Shown in pieces: positions 26,830 through 35,181 of a DNA stretch of 64,000 bases. A model generated the notes under the pieces. That model was not told the origin of the DNA. It worked only from the letters and a program-made list of their open reading frames with translations, and made no database searches. The position numbers and the translations under genes were made by a program. The stretch comes from Mesohalobacter halotolerans (GTDB taxonomy: Bacteria; Bacteroidota; Bacteroidia; Flavobacteriales; Flavobacteriaceae), in NCBI RefSeq assembly GCF_006120725.1, contig NZ_SWMU01000001.1:744001-808000 (forward strand), given 5' to 3'. Position 1 is the stretch's first letter; every line of letters starts with the position of its first letter.

Positions 26830-27261
26830 TTACTTTTTGTTGAGTTTTTGAAAGTAAAAAGCGGGTATAAGAATAATGACTAAAATAGGGTGTATTAAAA
26901 ATCGTCTGATGTAAAATAAAATCATATAATTTTCGGGTTGAATATCTATGGTAAATCCCCAAAACAAAACTAAACCGCCAATAAATAAAATGCAATACAG
27001 TAAAATACTGAATTTGATAAAGCTTTTGTTTTTAAATGTGACCCAAATTAATACAAGAGATAAAATGCTGTTAAGCATAAACCTGAATCCTAGATTTAAG
27101 CTGTAAAGCCAAACATTTAAATCCGGAAAACCAGAGTTTTGAAAATTGGAGTTATAAAAATTTATAAGTGGATCGTAGAAGAGAACATTTTCAAAATACC
27201 TAATACTTACTAAGCCTATAAGGCCAATTATAAAAATGATTATTCTCAACTTCAGACTCAT
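26830..27261 (-). CDS. Exosortase F system-associated membrane protein
   Basis: The protein has 143 residues and four predicted membrane helices (IIIFIIGLIGLVSIRYF, MLNSILSLVLIWVTF, FSILLYCILFIGGLVLFW, HPILVIILIPAFYF). It resembles the small partner protein found next to XrtF in Flavobacteriia. It overlaps the XrtF stop by 4 bp (ATGA), indicating translational coupling. Its function beyond the association with exosortase F is not known. Confidence 0.85.
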   Translation of the reverse strand: MSLKLRIIIFIIGLIGLVSIRYFENVLFYDPLINFYNSNFQNSGFPDLNVWLYSLNLGFRFMLNSILSLVLIWVTFKNKSFIKFSILLYCILFIGGLVLFWGFTIDIQPENYMILFYIRRFLIHPILVIILIPAFYFQKLNKK

Positions 27262-27809
27262 TTTGCCTTGTGTTTTTTATACTTATTTACCCAATAAAGC
27301 CATAACAGAAAAACTACACCATAAATAAAAAGTGGGAATAAAATTTCATGCATAAAATCACCGTATTGAGGATAAAAATAAAGCCCAAGTGTGAGTAAAA
27401 CAATTCTGACAAGGTTTAAAGCATAAATCAAAAGTCCGCCTATGAAAATAAAAAATATTGTTTCTTTAAAACCTTTGCTAAAAGCTAATATAAAAGAAAG
27501 GAATAAAATAATGACACTTACACTATTGCAACCCTCAATAATCCTGGCAACGTATTGGTCTTTTATTGCTAAAAGCATAGAAGGATTATCAGGGTGTTTA
27601 ACTATATAAGTTTCGTAGCCTAAAACATCAATGAGCTTATAGCTTTGATGAGCAACTTGATGTGTAATATAATCAGGATAAAATTCTTCTGAAGGACAAT
27701 ACTTTAAATAAGCTTGATATAAAAGCGCTAAAATTAAATAACTACCAAAAAAAACCAACAAAAACTTAATTACAGCTTTGTTTTTTTTGATGATGTGTTT
27801 TAAGCCCAT
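27258..27809 (-). CDS. xrtF: Exosortase family protein XrtF
   Basis: The protein has 183 residues and about five to six membrane helices. The exosortase catalytic triad is seen: Cys94 in IEGCNSVSV, Arg135 in LNLVRIVLL and His154 in FMHEILFPL. Exosortases are membrane transpeptidase-like enzymes thought to cut C-terminal sorting signals of exported proteins. XrtF is the flavobacterial type, encoded with the small partner that follows it here. No obvious substrate with a matching C-terminal signal is in the window. The start ATG 27809-27807 gives a basic N-terminus before the first helix. Confidence 0.92.
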   Translation of the reverse strand: MGLKHIIKKNKAVIKFLLVFFGSYLILALLYQAYLKYCPSEEFYPDYITHQVAHQSYKLIDVLGYETYIVKHPDNPSMLLAIKDQYVARIIEGCNSVSVIILFLSFILAFSKGFKETIFFIFIGGLLIYALNLVRIVLLTLGLYFYPQYGDFMHEILFPLFIYGVVFLLWLYWVNKYKKHKAK

Positions 27810-27894
27810 TAAAGATTATTTATTTTAACAAAGTTATATAAATAGAGATCAACTTCAATTAGCTTATAATAAATACTTTTGAAAAAAAATTTAG

Positions 27895-28386
27895 ATGAAA
27901 AATTTTAAGATACTAGAGGAGGTAAACACTATTTTGAAAGATGGATCACTTGATTTTGTCAAACAATTACATATGATTTGTGATTTGTTAAACTCAAAAA
28001 AAAGCAATTACGATTGGGTTGGCTATTATTTTGCAGATGTATCACAACAAACTCTTCATCTAGGGCCATTTGCCGGAGAACCAACTGAGCATAAGATTAT
28101 CCCTTTTGGTAAAGGCATTTGCGGTCAGGTGGCAGAGCGTCATGAAACTTTCCTGGTGGAAGATGTTAATGCTCAAGATAATTATATCGCGTGTAGTATT
28201 AATGTCAAATCTGAGATTGTAGTACCATTATTTGTAAATGGTAATAATGTTGGACAAATCGATATAGATTCACATACAAGAAATGCTTTTGAGGCAGAAG
28301 ATGAAAAACTATTAAACCAGATAAATCGACTTGTTGCAGACAAAATTTTAACTGACAAAGTAGACCTTAAAACCTTATGGGTTTAA
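27895..28386 (+). CDS. GAF-domain protein, free-methionine-R-sulfoxide-reductase-like
   Basis: The protein has 163 residues, a single GAF domain of the fRMsr type (DWVGYYFAD, LGPFAGEPT, GKGICGQVAERHETFLVEDV, YIACSINVKSEIVVPL). Of the three cysteines of Escherichia coli fRMsr, two are present: Cys76 in GICG and Cys100 in YIAC, the presumed nucleophile. The first, expected near residues 65-68, is replaced (TEHKII). Reduction of free Met-(R)-sulfoxide is still possible with the remaining pair. It overlaps the convergent DUF3078 gene by 4 bp. A possible promoter octamer TACTTTTG lies at 27874-27881. Confidence 0.85.
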   Translation: MKNFKILEEVNTILKDGSLDFVKQLHMICDLLNSKKSNYDWVGYYFADVSQQTLHLGPFAGEPTEHKIIPFGKGICGQVAERHETFLVEDVNAQDNYIACSINVKSEIVVPLFVNGNNVGQIDIDSHTRNAFEAEDEKLLNQINRLVADKILTDKVDLKTLWV

Positions 28387-29318
28387 AACTTATAACTCAG
28401 ACCAAATGTCCAGAAAGATTGAAGGTCATTGTCAATATTATCAAAATTAGGTTCACTTCCTGTACTATCCCAATCGTCTAGAGCAAAATTAACTGCTTCT
28501 TGCTTATTATCTCTCAGGGCAAAATCGAAACCTACTCCAATTCCTTTCCATATGGTATAGCCTAAAGAATTTGTCCAAGTCCAGTTGGATAAATTTGACT
28601 CCTCATAACTTTGAAATAAAGATAAGTTTGATTTGACATTGAGTTTACCAAAAGATTTGGTGTAGTCTCCAACAATTTTTGCACCTAAAGAAGATTCAAA
28701 TTCAGTTTCTCCGCTAGAAAATACAAAATTGTAATTCAATGGATGGATAACCACTGTCAAATCGCTATTAGGAGTCCATGTCATACCTGTACCAATATCC
28801 AAATAACCTGGATCGTTAATATTATCAATGATTGTCGTTCTGTATTCAGTAAAGGCAGAAACAGCCCATGTTTCACTTAGTCTGTACCCGTAAAGTGATG
28901 ATATATTAAAAACATCTGTTGCAGCTCTAAAGTCACTGTCATCACTTGGATCGTCTCTATCGTCAAATTTTATCCAACTCAGGTTAATATTTAAGGCGTT
29001 TTTCCAAAAATAATCGTCTTCAATTTTGTTGGCAAAAGCATTAAAGGTTATACCAATATTTCCAGCGTCATTATTTGGTGTGCCTTGAGCATACCAATTA
29101 TTAAATTGAGAAATACTACCGCCAATAGTCCCAAATGCACCAAAGCGCCACCCGGGCAAGGCTTTAATTTGGGCTTTAATTTCATCTGCCTCGGCTTGAT
29201 ATTGATCTGCTTGGGCTTGTTTTTCTTTTAATTGTTCTTCTAATTCCTCTTTGGTCTGTCCAAAACTTATATTTAAAACCAATGATAATAAAATACTTAG
29301 GGTAATTTTAATTTTCAT
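28383..29318 (-). CDS. DUF3078 family outer-membrane-like protein with coiled-coil N-terminus
   Basis: The protein has 311 residues. A signal peptide (LSLVLNISFGQ) is followed by a short Glu/Gln/Ala-rich coiled coil (about 22-52). The DUF3078 beta-barrel-like domain follows: WRFGAFGTIGGSISQFNNWY, WKNALNINLSWIKFDDRDD and a final aromatic SFWTFGLSYKF, typical of outer-membrane barrels. The role is unknown. It is last in the long minus-strand run that begins at iscA; a 64-bp gap separates it from the DUF2480 gene, so its place in that transcript is uncertain. Confidence 0.85.
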   Translation of the reverse strand: MKIKITLSILLSLVLNISFGQTKEELEEQLKEKQAQADQYQAEADEIKAQIKALPGWRFGAFGTIGGSISQFNNWYAQGTPNNDAGNIGITFNAFANKIEDDYFWKNALNINLSWIKFDDRDDPSDDSDFRAATDVFNISSLYGYRLSETWAVSAFTEYRTTIIDNINDPGYLDIGTGMTWTPNSDLTVVIHPLNYNFVFSSGETEFESSLGAKIVGDYTKSFGKLNVKSNLSLFQSYEESNLSNWTWTNSLGYTIWKGIGVGFDFALRDNKQEAVNFALDDWDSTGSEPNFDNIDNDLQSFWTFGLSYKF

Positions 29319-29382
29319 AATAAAATTGATATAGTTAGTCTATAATATTTTGCAAATATAAAATGTAAAATAGGATTAACAA

Positions 29383-29892
29383 CTATTTTTTAGGTTTAAA
29401 TAAGGGGACTGCGGAGCAGGCTTCGCCAAACATTAGGCTTTTTACGATGGGTTGTAAACGTTTGATTAGCAGAATATATGCTGTTTCTGGAACGGGCTTT
29501 TCACTACAGCCTTTTACAATAACAGGTTTATTTTCATAGTCAGACAAATCTATATTTTTGATAGTTTCAGCAAATAGAATAGTATTTAAATCGTCTTGAC
29601 TTCCAACTATGACTTTTTGGGTTATCGGATGGAGATAGGTTGAAACCAACATATAGGCCCATGCAGGAATAATAGCTTCAGTAGAACAATGTAGTGCTAC
29701 AAAACCATCTTGGTATTGTGTCCAATCATATTTTTTTAAAGCCTCTCTAAAGTCTTTTTCTTTTAGAATAAAACCTTCATATAACCATTGGCTCAAGTCA
29801 ATTTCATATCGCTTTCCTTCTTGGTATAACTCTTCAAGATTAAAGGTCTTTATAGGGCTTTTTGCAACTCTATTGACGATTTCTTCAGGCAT
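29383..29892 (-). CDS. DUF2480 family protein
   Basis: The protein has 169 residues and is cytosolic by lack of a signal. It begins EEIVNRVAKSPIKTFNLEEL and ends in the conserved VIVKGCSEKPVPETAYILL and FGEACSAVPLFK. DUF2480 is a Bacteroidota family often found at the end of SUF operons, as here, 9 bp after the sufT-like gene. Conserved Cys in VKGCSEK and GEACSAV could bind or transfer a cluster or thiol, but this is untested. Confidence 0.88.
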   Translation of the reverse strand: MPEEIVNRVAKSPIKTFNLEELYQEGKRYEIDLSQWLYEGFILKEKDFREALKKYDWTQYQDGFVALHCSTEAIIPAWAYMLVSTYLHPITQKVIVGSQDDLNTILFAETIKNIDLSDYENKPVIVKGCSEKPVPETAYILLIKRLQPIVKSLMFGEACSAVPLFKPKK

Positions 29893-29901
29893 AATTACAC
29901 A

Positions 29902-30228
29902 TTATAACATTCCAAGTTCTAATTTTGCCTCTTCACTCATGATATCTTGAGACCATGGTGGGTCAAAAGTCAGCTCTACTTCTACGTCGTTTACCATGTC
30001 TATAGATTTTACTTTTTCTTTCACTTCTTGTGGCAGGGATTCTGCTACAGGACAGTTGGGTGAGGTTAAGGTCATTATGATTCTAACATCATTATTCTCA
30101 TTGGCAAATACGTCGTAAATTAAACCTAATTCGTAAATATCAACTGGTATTTCCGGGTCATAAATGGTTTTGATAACCCTGACGATATCATCGCCTAATT
30201 TTTCTGTATTGACGGTATCTTCAGCCAT
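29902..30228 (-). CDS. SUF-system Fe-S assembly protein, MIP18/DUF59 family
   Basis: The protein has 108 residues. The DUF59 pattern is IYDPEIPVDIYELGLIYDV, then MTLTSPNCPVAESLP with the conserved Cys, and VELTFDPPWSQDIMSEEAKLELG. This family helps mature Fe-S proteins (SufT-like). It lies 6 bp after sufE and 9 bp before the DUF2480 gene, inside the SUF operon, which supports the role. Confidence 0.92.
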   Translation of the reverse strand: MAEDTVNTEKLGDDIVRVIKTIYDPEIPVDIYELGLIYDVFANENNDVRIIMTLTSPNCPVAESLPQEVKEKVKSIDMVNDVEVELTFDPPWSQDIMSEEAKLELGML

Positions 30229-30234
30229 AAGATT

Positions 30235-30666
30235 TTAGTTTTGTGGTTGTTTGTTTTCGTAGCCTAGGGCATACATTTTTAACTGTTTTATCATACTCAC
30301 CAAACCATTAGCACGGGTTGGAGAAAGGTGTTCTTTTAAGCCGATTTCATCTATAAAATCTGTGTTAGCTTCAATGATATCTTTAGGTCTTTGATTAGAA
30401 AACACACGTATCAAAATAGCAATGATACCTTTGGTAATGATAGCATCACTATCTGCAGTAAAGACGACTTTATCCTCTTTCATATCGGCGTGCACCCATA
30501 CTTTGGACTGGCAACCTTTGATGATGTAATCATCGGTTTTATACTTGTCATCTATTAGAGGTAAAGATTTACCAAGTTCTATCATGTATTCATAACGTTG
30601 CATCCAATCGTCAAATAGTGCAAATTCGTCAACTATATCTTCTTGTATTTGTTGGATATTACTCAT
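30235..30666 (-). CDS. sufE: Sulfur acceptor protein SufE
   Basis: The protein has 143 residues. The acceptor Cys52 lies in IIKGCQSKVWVHA, preceded by FDDWMQRYEYMIELGKSLP and followed by RVFSNQRPKDI and LSPTRANGLVSM. SufE takes sulfur from SufS as a persulfide and passes it to the SufBCD scaffold. Its start overlaps the end of the lipoprotein gene upstream by 8 bp, so translation is probably coupled. Confidence 0.96.
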   Translation of the reverse strand: MSNIQQIQEDIVDEFALFDDWMQRYEYMIELGKSLPLIDDKYKTDDYIIKGCQSKVWVHADMKEDKVVFTADSDAIITKGIIAILIRVFSNQRPKDIIEANTDFIDEIGLKEHLSPTRANGLVSMIKQLKMYALGYENKQPQN

Positions 30667-31072
30667 TACTCAAATATTTTAATTCTAAAATTAAATTATT
30701 GTCTTCCCCAAAGAATTTCAAGGTTTCATCTTTATATTCAAATGTTGTAATCAAACCTAATTGACCAAAAAAAGCATTTTCATTGGTCATATCGCCTTCA
30801 CAATACATTTTAGTCGAAATAGGGTATTTAAAATCTAGGGTTTTACCATTTTTTTCGTATTCACATGTAAAAGTATTACAATCAAATTTACCGCCTAGGC
30901 GTTGTTCATTGGTGTTTATATTAATTCTGTAAGTTTTTTGGGGTTTATAGTTTTCAGTGTTTAACGCCATAAGTTCGTAATTCCCAGTAGGAAATTCATC
31001 CATATTTGCTGTTTTTTGGGTTGAATTACAAGACACTAATACAAAAATACAAAAGGACAGGATTAATCTCAT
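30659..31072 (-). CDS. META/HslJ-like lipoprotein embedded between sufS and sufE
   Basis: The protein has 137 residues. A lipoprotein signal (CIFVLVSC, acylated Cys15) precedes a domain resembling META/HslJ (PTGNYELMALN, GKFDCNTFTCEYE, MYCEGDMTNENAFFGQL). It carries four further cysteine-type positions in FDCNTFTC and MYC. It overlaps sufS by 4 bp (ATGA) and sufE by 8 bp, so it is a true member of this operon despite being exported. The function is unknown; META is a weak assignment by pattern only. Confidence 0.75.
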   Translation of the reverse strand: MRLILSFCIFVLVSCNSTQKTANMDEFPTGNYELMALNTENYKPQKTYRININTNEQRLGGKFDCNTFTCEYEKNGKTLDFKYPISTKMYCEGDMTNENAFFGQLGLITTFEYKDETLKFFGEDNNLILELKYLSNE

Positions 31073-32301
31073 AACAACATGGAGTTTGCTTTTTTTAAGG
31101 CGTCTATCATAAGGTCTATTTCTTCTTTGGTATTATAAAAAGAAAATGATGCTCTTATGGTTCCCGGTATTTTAAAAAATTCCATGATGGGTTGTGCACA
31201 ATGATGACCGGTTCTTACTGCTATACCCATTTTGTCTACTAGTGTCCCAACATCGTAGGGATGTAAGCCTTCAAAGTTAAAAGAGATGACCGCAGTTTTT
31301 TGTTCAGGGCTTGTGCCGTAAATGATAATGTTATCAAATTCTTCTAGACGTTTTGTGGCATAGAGGAGTAATTCATGCTCATAGGCTTGTATATTTTCAA
31401 AGCCAATTTCGTTCATGTAATTTATCGCTCTACCAAAGGCAATACCTCCGCAAATATTTGGGGTTCCAGCTTCAAATTTGTTAGGTAAACCAGCGTAAGT
31501 CGTTTTTTCAAAACTGACTTGGTCTATCATTTCTCCACCGCCTTGATAAGGTGGTAGAGCTTCAAGTAATTCACGTTTGCCATACAACATGCCAATACCG
31601 GTTGGACCACATATTTTATGCGCTGAGCAAGTATAAAAATCAACGTCTAAAGCTTGAACATCGGCTTTGAGATGTGGTGCAGACTGAGCGCCGTCAACTA
31701 AAACTTTAGCTCCGAAGTCATGGGCTTTTTTTATAATCTCTTGAATAGGATTGATTGTGCCTAATGCATTTGACACATGATTTACCATGACCAACTTCGT
31801 ATTGGGATTGAGCATCACCTCAAATTGACTCATATTTAAGGTGCCAGTTTCTGACATTGGCAAAACTTTAAGCAGAGCCCCGGTTTTTTCACACAACATT
31901 TGCCATGGCACTATGTTGGAGTGATGCTCCAAACCAGAGACAAGAATTTCATCGCCTTTTTGGAGAAATTTCTCAAAACCATTGGCAACTAAATTGATGC
32001 TATGTGTTGTGCCGGCAGTCAGTATAATTTCTTTAGATTCTTTAGCGTTGAAGTGTTGTTGAATGATTTGCCTTGCTTTCTCATAAGCATCGGTAGCTTC
32101 TTGAGACAAAGCATGTACACCACGATGGATGTTAGCATTGTAGTTTTGATAGTAATCTACAATACAATCAATCACTTGCTGAGGTGTTTGAGATGTTGCC
32201 GCATTGTCAAAATACACCAGAGGTTTTCCATTAACTTTTCTATTTAATATAGGAAAATCTTGTCTTATTTTTGTGACATCAAATCGCTCTGCAACCTTCA
32301 T
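31069..32301 (-). CDS. sufS: Cysteine desulfurase SufS
   Basis: The protein has 410 residues, the group II desulfurase length. The PLP-binding Lys229 is in SAHKICGPTG, the ring-stacking His in GLEHHSNIVPW, and the catalytic Cys368 in RTGHHCAQP. It takes sulfur from cysteine to form a persulfide for SufE. It follows sufD by 12 bp and overlaps the lipoprotein gene by 4 bp. Confidence 0.97.
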   Translation of the reverse strand: MKVAERFDVTKIRQDFPILNRKVNGKPLVYFDNAATSQTPQQVIDCIVDYYQNYNANIHRGVHALSQEATDAYEKARQIIQQHFNAKESKEIILTAGTTHSINLVANGFEKFLQKGDEILVSGLEHHSNIVPWQMLCEKTGALLKVLPMSETGTLNMSQFEVMLNPNTKLVMVNHVSNALGTINPIQEIIKKAHDFGAKVLVDGAQSAPHLKADVQALDVDFYTCSAHKICGPTGIGMLYGKRELLEALPPYQGGGEMIDQVSFEKTTYAGLPNKFEAGTPNICGGIAFGRAINYMNEIGFENIQAYEHELLLYATKRLEEFDNIIIYGTSPEQKTAVISFNFEGLHPYDVGTLVDKMGIAVRTGHHCAQPIMEFFKIPGTIRASFSFYNTKEEIDLMIDALKKANSMLL

Positions 32302-32313
32302 AATTAGTTAATT

Positions 32314-33627
32314 TTATAAATCAAACCCGAGTTGAACCCCAATTTTTAGGGCAATTTGCTTAGTGATTCGTTTATTAATTTCTGGTATTTTTACACTGTT
32401 TAGGACATTATTTGCAAAAGCATACATTAATAAAGCGCGAGCTTCTTTCTGTGGAATACCTCGCGATTGCATATAGAATAAGGCTTCTTCGTCTAATTGC
32501 CCGATAGTACAACCGTGACTACACTTCACATCATCTGCAAAAATTTCGAGTTGAGGTTTTGAGTTGATGGTGGCTTGGTCATCTATTAAAATATTGTTGT
32601 TACTTTGGAATGCATCAGTTTTTTGAGCAATTTTATCCACTAAAACTTTACCATTAAATACGCCCGTAGATTTTTCAGCAAAAATCCCTTTGTAGTCTTG
32701 ATGGCTTTCGCAATGTGGTTTTCTATGATGCACCAAAGTGTTATGATCTACATGTTGTTTACCTTCAATGATAGTGACTCCTTTTAAAATAGAGTTGATA
32801 TTGCTGCCATTTTGATAAAAATTTAAGTTATTTCTAGTCAGTTTCCCACCAAAAGAAAAGGTATGCATTGACACTTCAGAATCGCGATCTTGACTGATAT
32901 ATGTATTATCAATTAACGAAGAAGTCACCTTATCATTTTGAATTTTATAATAATCTACATTTGCGTTTTTCCCAGCAAATATTTCGGTAACGGAATTGGT
33001 TAAAACGGCATTCTCGGTCAAACTTTGATGGCGTTCTATAATTTGGACTTGAGCATTATCTTCTGCGATGATTAAATTACGTGGCTGAATCATCAAAGCA
33101 TGCTCATTTCCAGTTGAAAAATTTAAAATTTGTATCGGTTTTTCAGCGGCAACACCTTTAGGTATTTTAATGTAAGCCCCTTCATAAGAAAAAGCCGTGT
33201 TGAGTGCTGTTAAACTTTCCTGTGGCGCAACCTTATTGAAGTATTTTTTTATGATCGGTTTATACTTAGCTTTATTAAGAGCAGAAGACATCAAGCATGC
33301 ATCAAATTTATCATGAGTGGTTTGTGAGAGGTGAGAGGCATAGATACCATCGACAAAGACAATTTGATAGGTATCAATATCGTGAATACAATATTTTTTG
33401 ATATCGCGATATTCTATAGTATCTTCCTTTTTTGGGAAAATGCTATAGTCTTCTTTTAATATTGAATTAAGAGAAGTGTATTTCCAGGCTTCTTGTTTCC
33501 TGTGGGGGAAACCCGAATGCTCAAAATACTTAATCGCTTCATTTCTAATATTGTGAATATCGTTTTCTAAATCGATATTTTCTTCAAACGCTAAATATGA
33601 AGAGAGTAATTTTTCTTTAAGTTTCAT
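32314..33627 (-). CDS. sufD: Fe-S cluster assembly protein SufD
   Basis: The protein has 437 residues. It has SufD/SufB beta-helix sequence: FPHRKQEAWKYTSL near residue 40, then GKVLVDKIAQKTDAFQSNNN, LEIFADDVKCSHGCTIGQLD and RGIPQKEARALLMYAFANNV. It joins SufB and SufC in the SufBC2D scaffold complex in the cytosol. Upstream on the minus strand lies a 363-bp gap that holds a degraded four-helix-bundle gene and a heptamer repeat, separating it from sufC. Confidence 0.96.
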   Translation of the reverse strand: MKLKEKLLSSYLAFEENIDLENDIHNIRNEAIKYFEHSGFPHRKQEAWKYTSLNSILKEDYSIFPKKEDTIEYRDIKKYCIHDIDTYQIVFVDGIYASHLSQTTHDKFDACLMSSALNKAKYKPIIKKYFNKVAPQESLTALNTAFSYEGAYIKIPKGVAAEKPIQILNFSTGNEHALMIQPRNLIIAEDNAQVQIIERHQSLTENAVLTNSVTEIFAGKNANVDYYKIQNDKVTSSLIDNTYISQDRDSEVSMHTFSFGGKLTRNNLNFYQNGSNINSILKGVTIIEGKQHVDHNTLVHHRKPHCESHQDYKGIFAEKSTGVFNGKVLVDKIAQKTDAFQSNNNILIDDQATINSKPQLEIFADDVKCSHGCTIGQLDEEALFYMQSRGIPQKEARALLMYAFANNVLNSVKIPEINKRITKQIALKIGVQLGFDL

Positions 33628-33636
33628 TTTTTAATG

Positions 33637-33700
33637 TTTCAAAGTTTCAAGTTCAAAGTTTCAAGTCTTTGGTTTCAGGTTTTTGGTCTCAGGTTTCTTA
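33637..33700. repeat. Degenerate heptamer tandem repeat (TTTCAAG-type) upstream of sufD
   Basis: About nine units of 7-8 bp follow one another: TTTCAAAG, TTTCAAG, TTCAAAG, TTTCAAG, TCTTTGG, TTTCAGG, TTTTTGG, TCTCAGG, TTTCTTA. The array overlaps the last codons of the broken four-helix-bundle gene and ends 10 bp before the sufD start codon. It thus lies in the sufC-sufD intergenic mRNA. It looks like local slippage-driven expansion; no function is evident. Confidence 0.7.
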
Positions 33701-33967
33701 TTGCTATAATGTTTAAATTTAATCCCTTTATGGTCGTTTTTCTTTAAATAGGATTTAAGATTTGCTATTTTTCCGCTTAGGTTTTCATAATCCTTTTGCT
33801 ATATTATCCATTACAGAACCTGATGATGCTGTAATTTGATCTCTTAGGTTAAAATCTGATTTCAAATTAGTTTCCAAGCTTATTTGATTAATTATTTGAA
33901 ATGATCTACGTGGTTCTTTCCCAATCTCTAATTCTTCAAAACGATTGATAGTATCCATATATTTCAA
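33661..33967 (-). pseudogene. Four-helix-bundle (S23/IVS-type) protein, internally deleted
   Basis: The frame from ATG 33967 encodes the first half of a four-helix-bundle protein (INRFEELEIGKEPRRSF, DFNLRDQITASSGSVMDNIA) and stops at TGA 33787-33785. In the +1 frame just after, the sequence continues with the C-terminal part (DYENLSGKIANLKSYLKK, NDHKGIKFKH) to TGA 33663-33661. The middle of about 40-45 residues (normally the EGF-x-R-x-S-x-x-EF to LY-x-A-x-D part) is missing. The Trp expected after LEI is Gly. Intact relatives are about 120 residues and include proteins in 23S rRNA intervening sequences. It interrupts the SUF operon between sufC and sufD. Confidence 0.75.
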
Positions 33968-33990
33968 TTTTAAACTAGAAACCAGAAAAT

Positions 33991-34743
33991 TTAAACCAAT
34001 TGTTCTTCTTTAAGCCAATCATAGCCACGTTTTTCAAGTTTTTTAGCCAATTCTTTATCGCCGGACTTTATGATTTTACCATCGACTAAAACGTGAACAA
34101 CATCAGGAACAATGTAGTCTAAGAGGCGTTGATAGTGTGTAATGACTAAAGTCGCATTGTCTTTGGTTCTCAATTTGTTAACCCCATCTGCTACGATTTT
34201 TAGGGCATCAATATCCAGTCCGGAATCGGTTTCGTCGAGTATAGCTAATTGGGGTTCTAACATTGCCATCTGGAAAATTTCATTTCGCTTTTTTTCACCA
34301 CCAGAAAAACTTTCGTTGAGTGAACGTGACAAAAATTTTCTGTCCATCCCAAGCATAGCTGACTTTTCTCTGATTTTTTTCAGCATCTCATTGGCTGGCA
34401 TATCTTTTAAGCCTTGCGCTTTCCTAATTTGATTAATTGCAGTTTTGATAAAATTGGTTACCGAAACCCCAGGGATTTCAACAGGATATTGAAACGATAA
34501 AAATATACCTTTGTGAGCGCGTTCATCGGCTGATAGCTCAGAAATATTAGATTTATCGAATAAGATTTCACCTTCTGTAACTTCGTATTCTTCGTTTCCG
34601 GCAACTACTGAAGCTAATGTACTCTTTCCTGAACCGTTTGGTCCCATAATGGCATGGACTTCTCCGGGATTAATCTCTAAATTAACACCTTTGAGAATTT
34701 TTTCTCCTTCTACTTCGGCGTGTAAATTATGTATTTTTAGCAT
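33991..34743 (-). CDS. sufC: Fe-S cluster assembly ATPase SufC
   Basis: The protein has 250 residues. It has Walker [10 protein letters not shown] (34-42), the ABC signature in [14 protein letters not shown], Walker [13 protein letters not shown] and the H-loop [11 protein letters not shown]. SufC is the soluble ABC ATPase of the SufBC2D scaffold. It starts only 2 bp after the lipoprotein gene upstream, inside the operon. Confidence 0.97.
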   Translation of the reverse strand: MLKIHNLHAEVEGEKILKGVNLEINPGEVHAIMGPNGSGKSTLASVVAGNEEYEVTEGEILFDKSNISELSADERAHKGIFLSFQYPVEIPGVSVTNFIKTAINQIRKAQGLKDMPANEMLKKIREKSAMLGMDRKFLSRSLNESFSGGEKKRNEIFQMAMLEPQLAILDETDSGLDIDALKIVADGVNKLRTKDNATLVITHYQRLLDYIVPDVVHVLVDGKIIKSGDKELAKKLEKRGYDWLKEEQLV

Positions 34744-34745
34744 GG

Positions 34746-35165
34746 TTATTCGTTTTGTTTAGAACTGTATTTTATGACTTTTGTTTCTTCTTTAACTTTT
34801 GGTTTATATATGCTGTCAATGCTTTTGATGGTCAAGATTTGATCCCAACCTTCTTCTGTATTAGGTTGAAGTTCACCTTTTACAATCACTTTAATCACAT
34901 CGTAATCATCATTTTTTATCGCGTCAACGTCTTTGATTAAGCTTTTGGCTTGCTCGTCCATTTTGACACCGTATATAAAATTATTCCCATTTAACACGGC
35001 TGCCGTGTCGACATCTATAAATTCACCATGATAGGTTTTAAACCGGCTTTCAACAATTTCATTGGAATCACTTTCAGATGATTTGTCTTTTGGATCAGAC
35101 TTACAACTTAGAATTAAGCCACAAACTAAACAGCTTAAAAGCAATGACAATTTTATTTTTTTCAT
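34746..35165 (-). CDS. Lipoprotein of unknown function between sufB and sufC
   Basis: The protein has 139 residues. A lipoprotein signal is clear ([13 protein letters not shown], Cys21), followed by a Ser/Asp/Lys-rich linker. The folded part ([19 protein letters not shown] to [16 protein letters not shown]) looks like a small beta barrel, similar in style to NlpE-type C-domains. I do not recognise the family. It is 16 bp after sufB and 2 bp before sufC, so it is made with the Fe-S scaffold although it would be outside the cytoplasm. Confidence 0.8.
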   Translation of the reverse strand: MKKIKLSLLLSCLVCGLILSCKSDPKDKSSESDSNEIVESRFKTYHGEFIDVDTAAVLNGNNFIYGVKMDEQAKSLIKDVDAIKNDDYDVIKVIVKGELQPNTEEGWDQILTIKSIDSIYKPKVKEETKVIKYSSKQNE

Positions 35166-35181
35166 TTTGTAAAAGTTAAGT

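Noticed and set aside
33637-33700. CRISPR-like array
   Set aside because: Units are 7-8 bp, contiguous and degenerate, with no spacers and no cas genes anywhere in the window.
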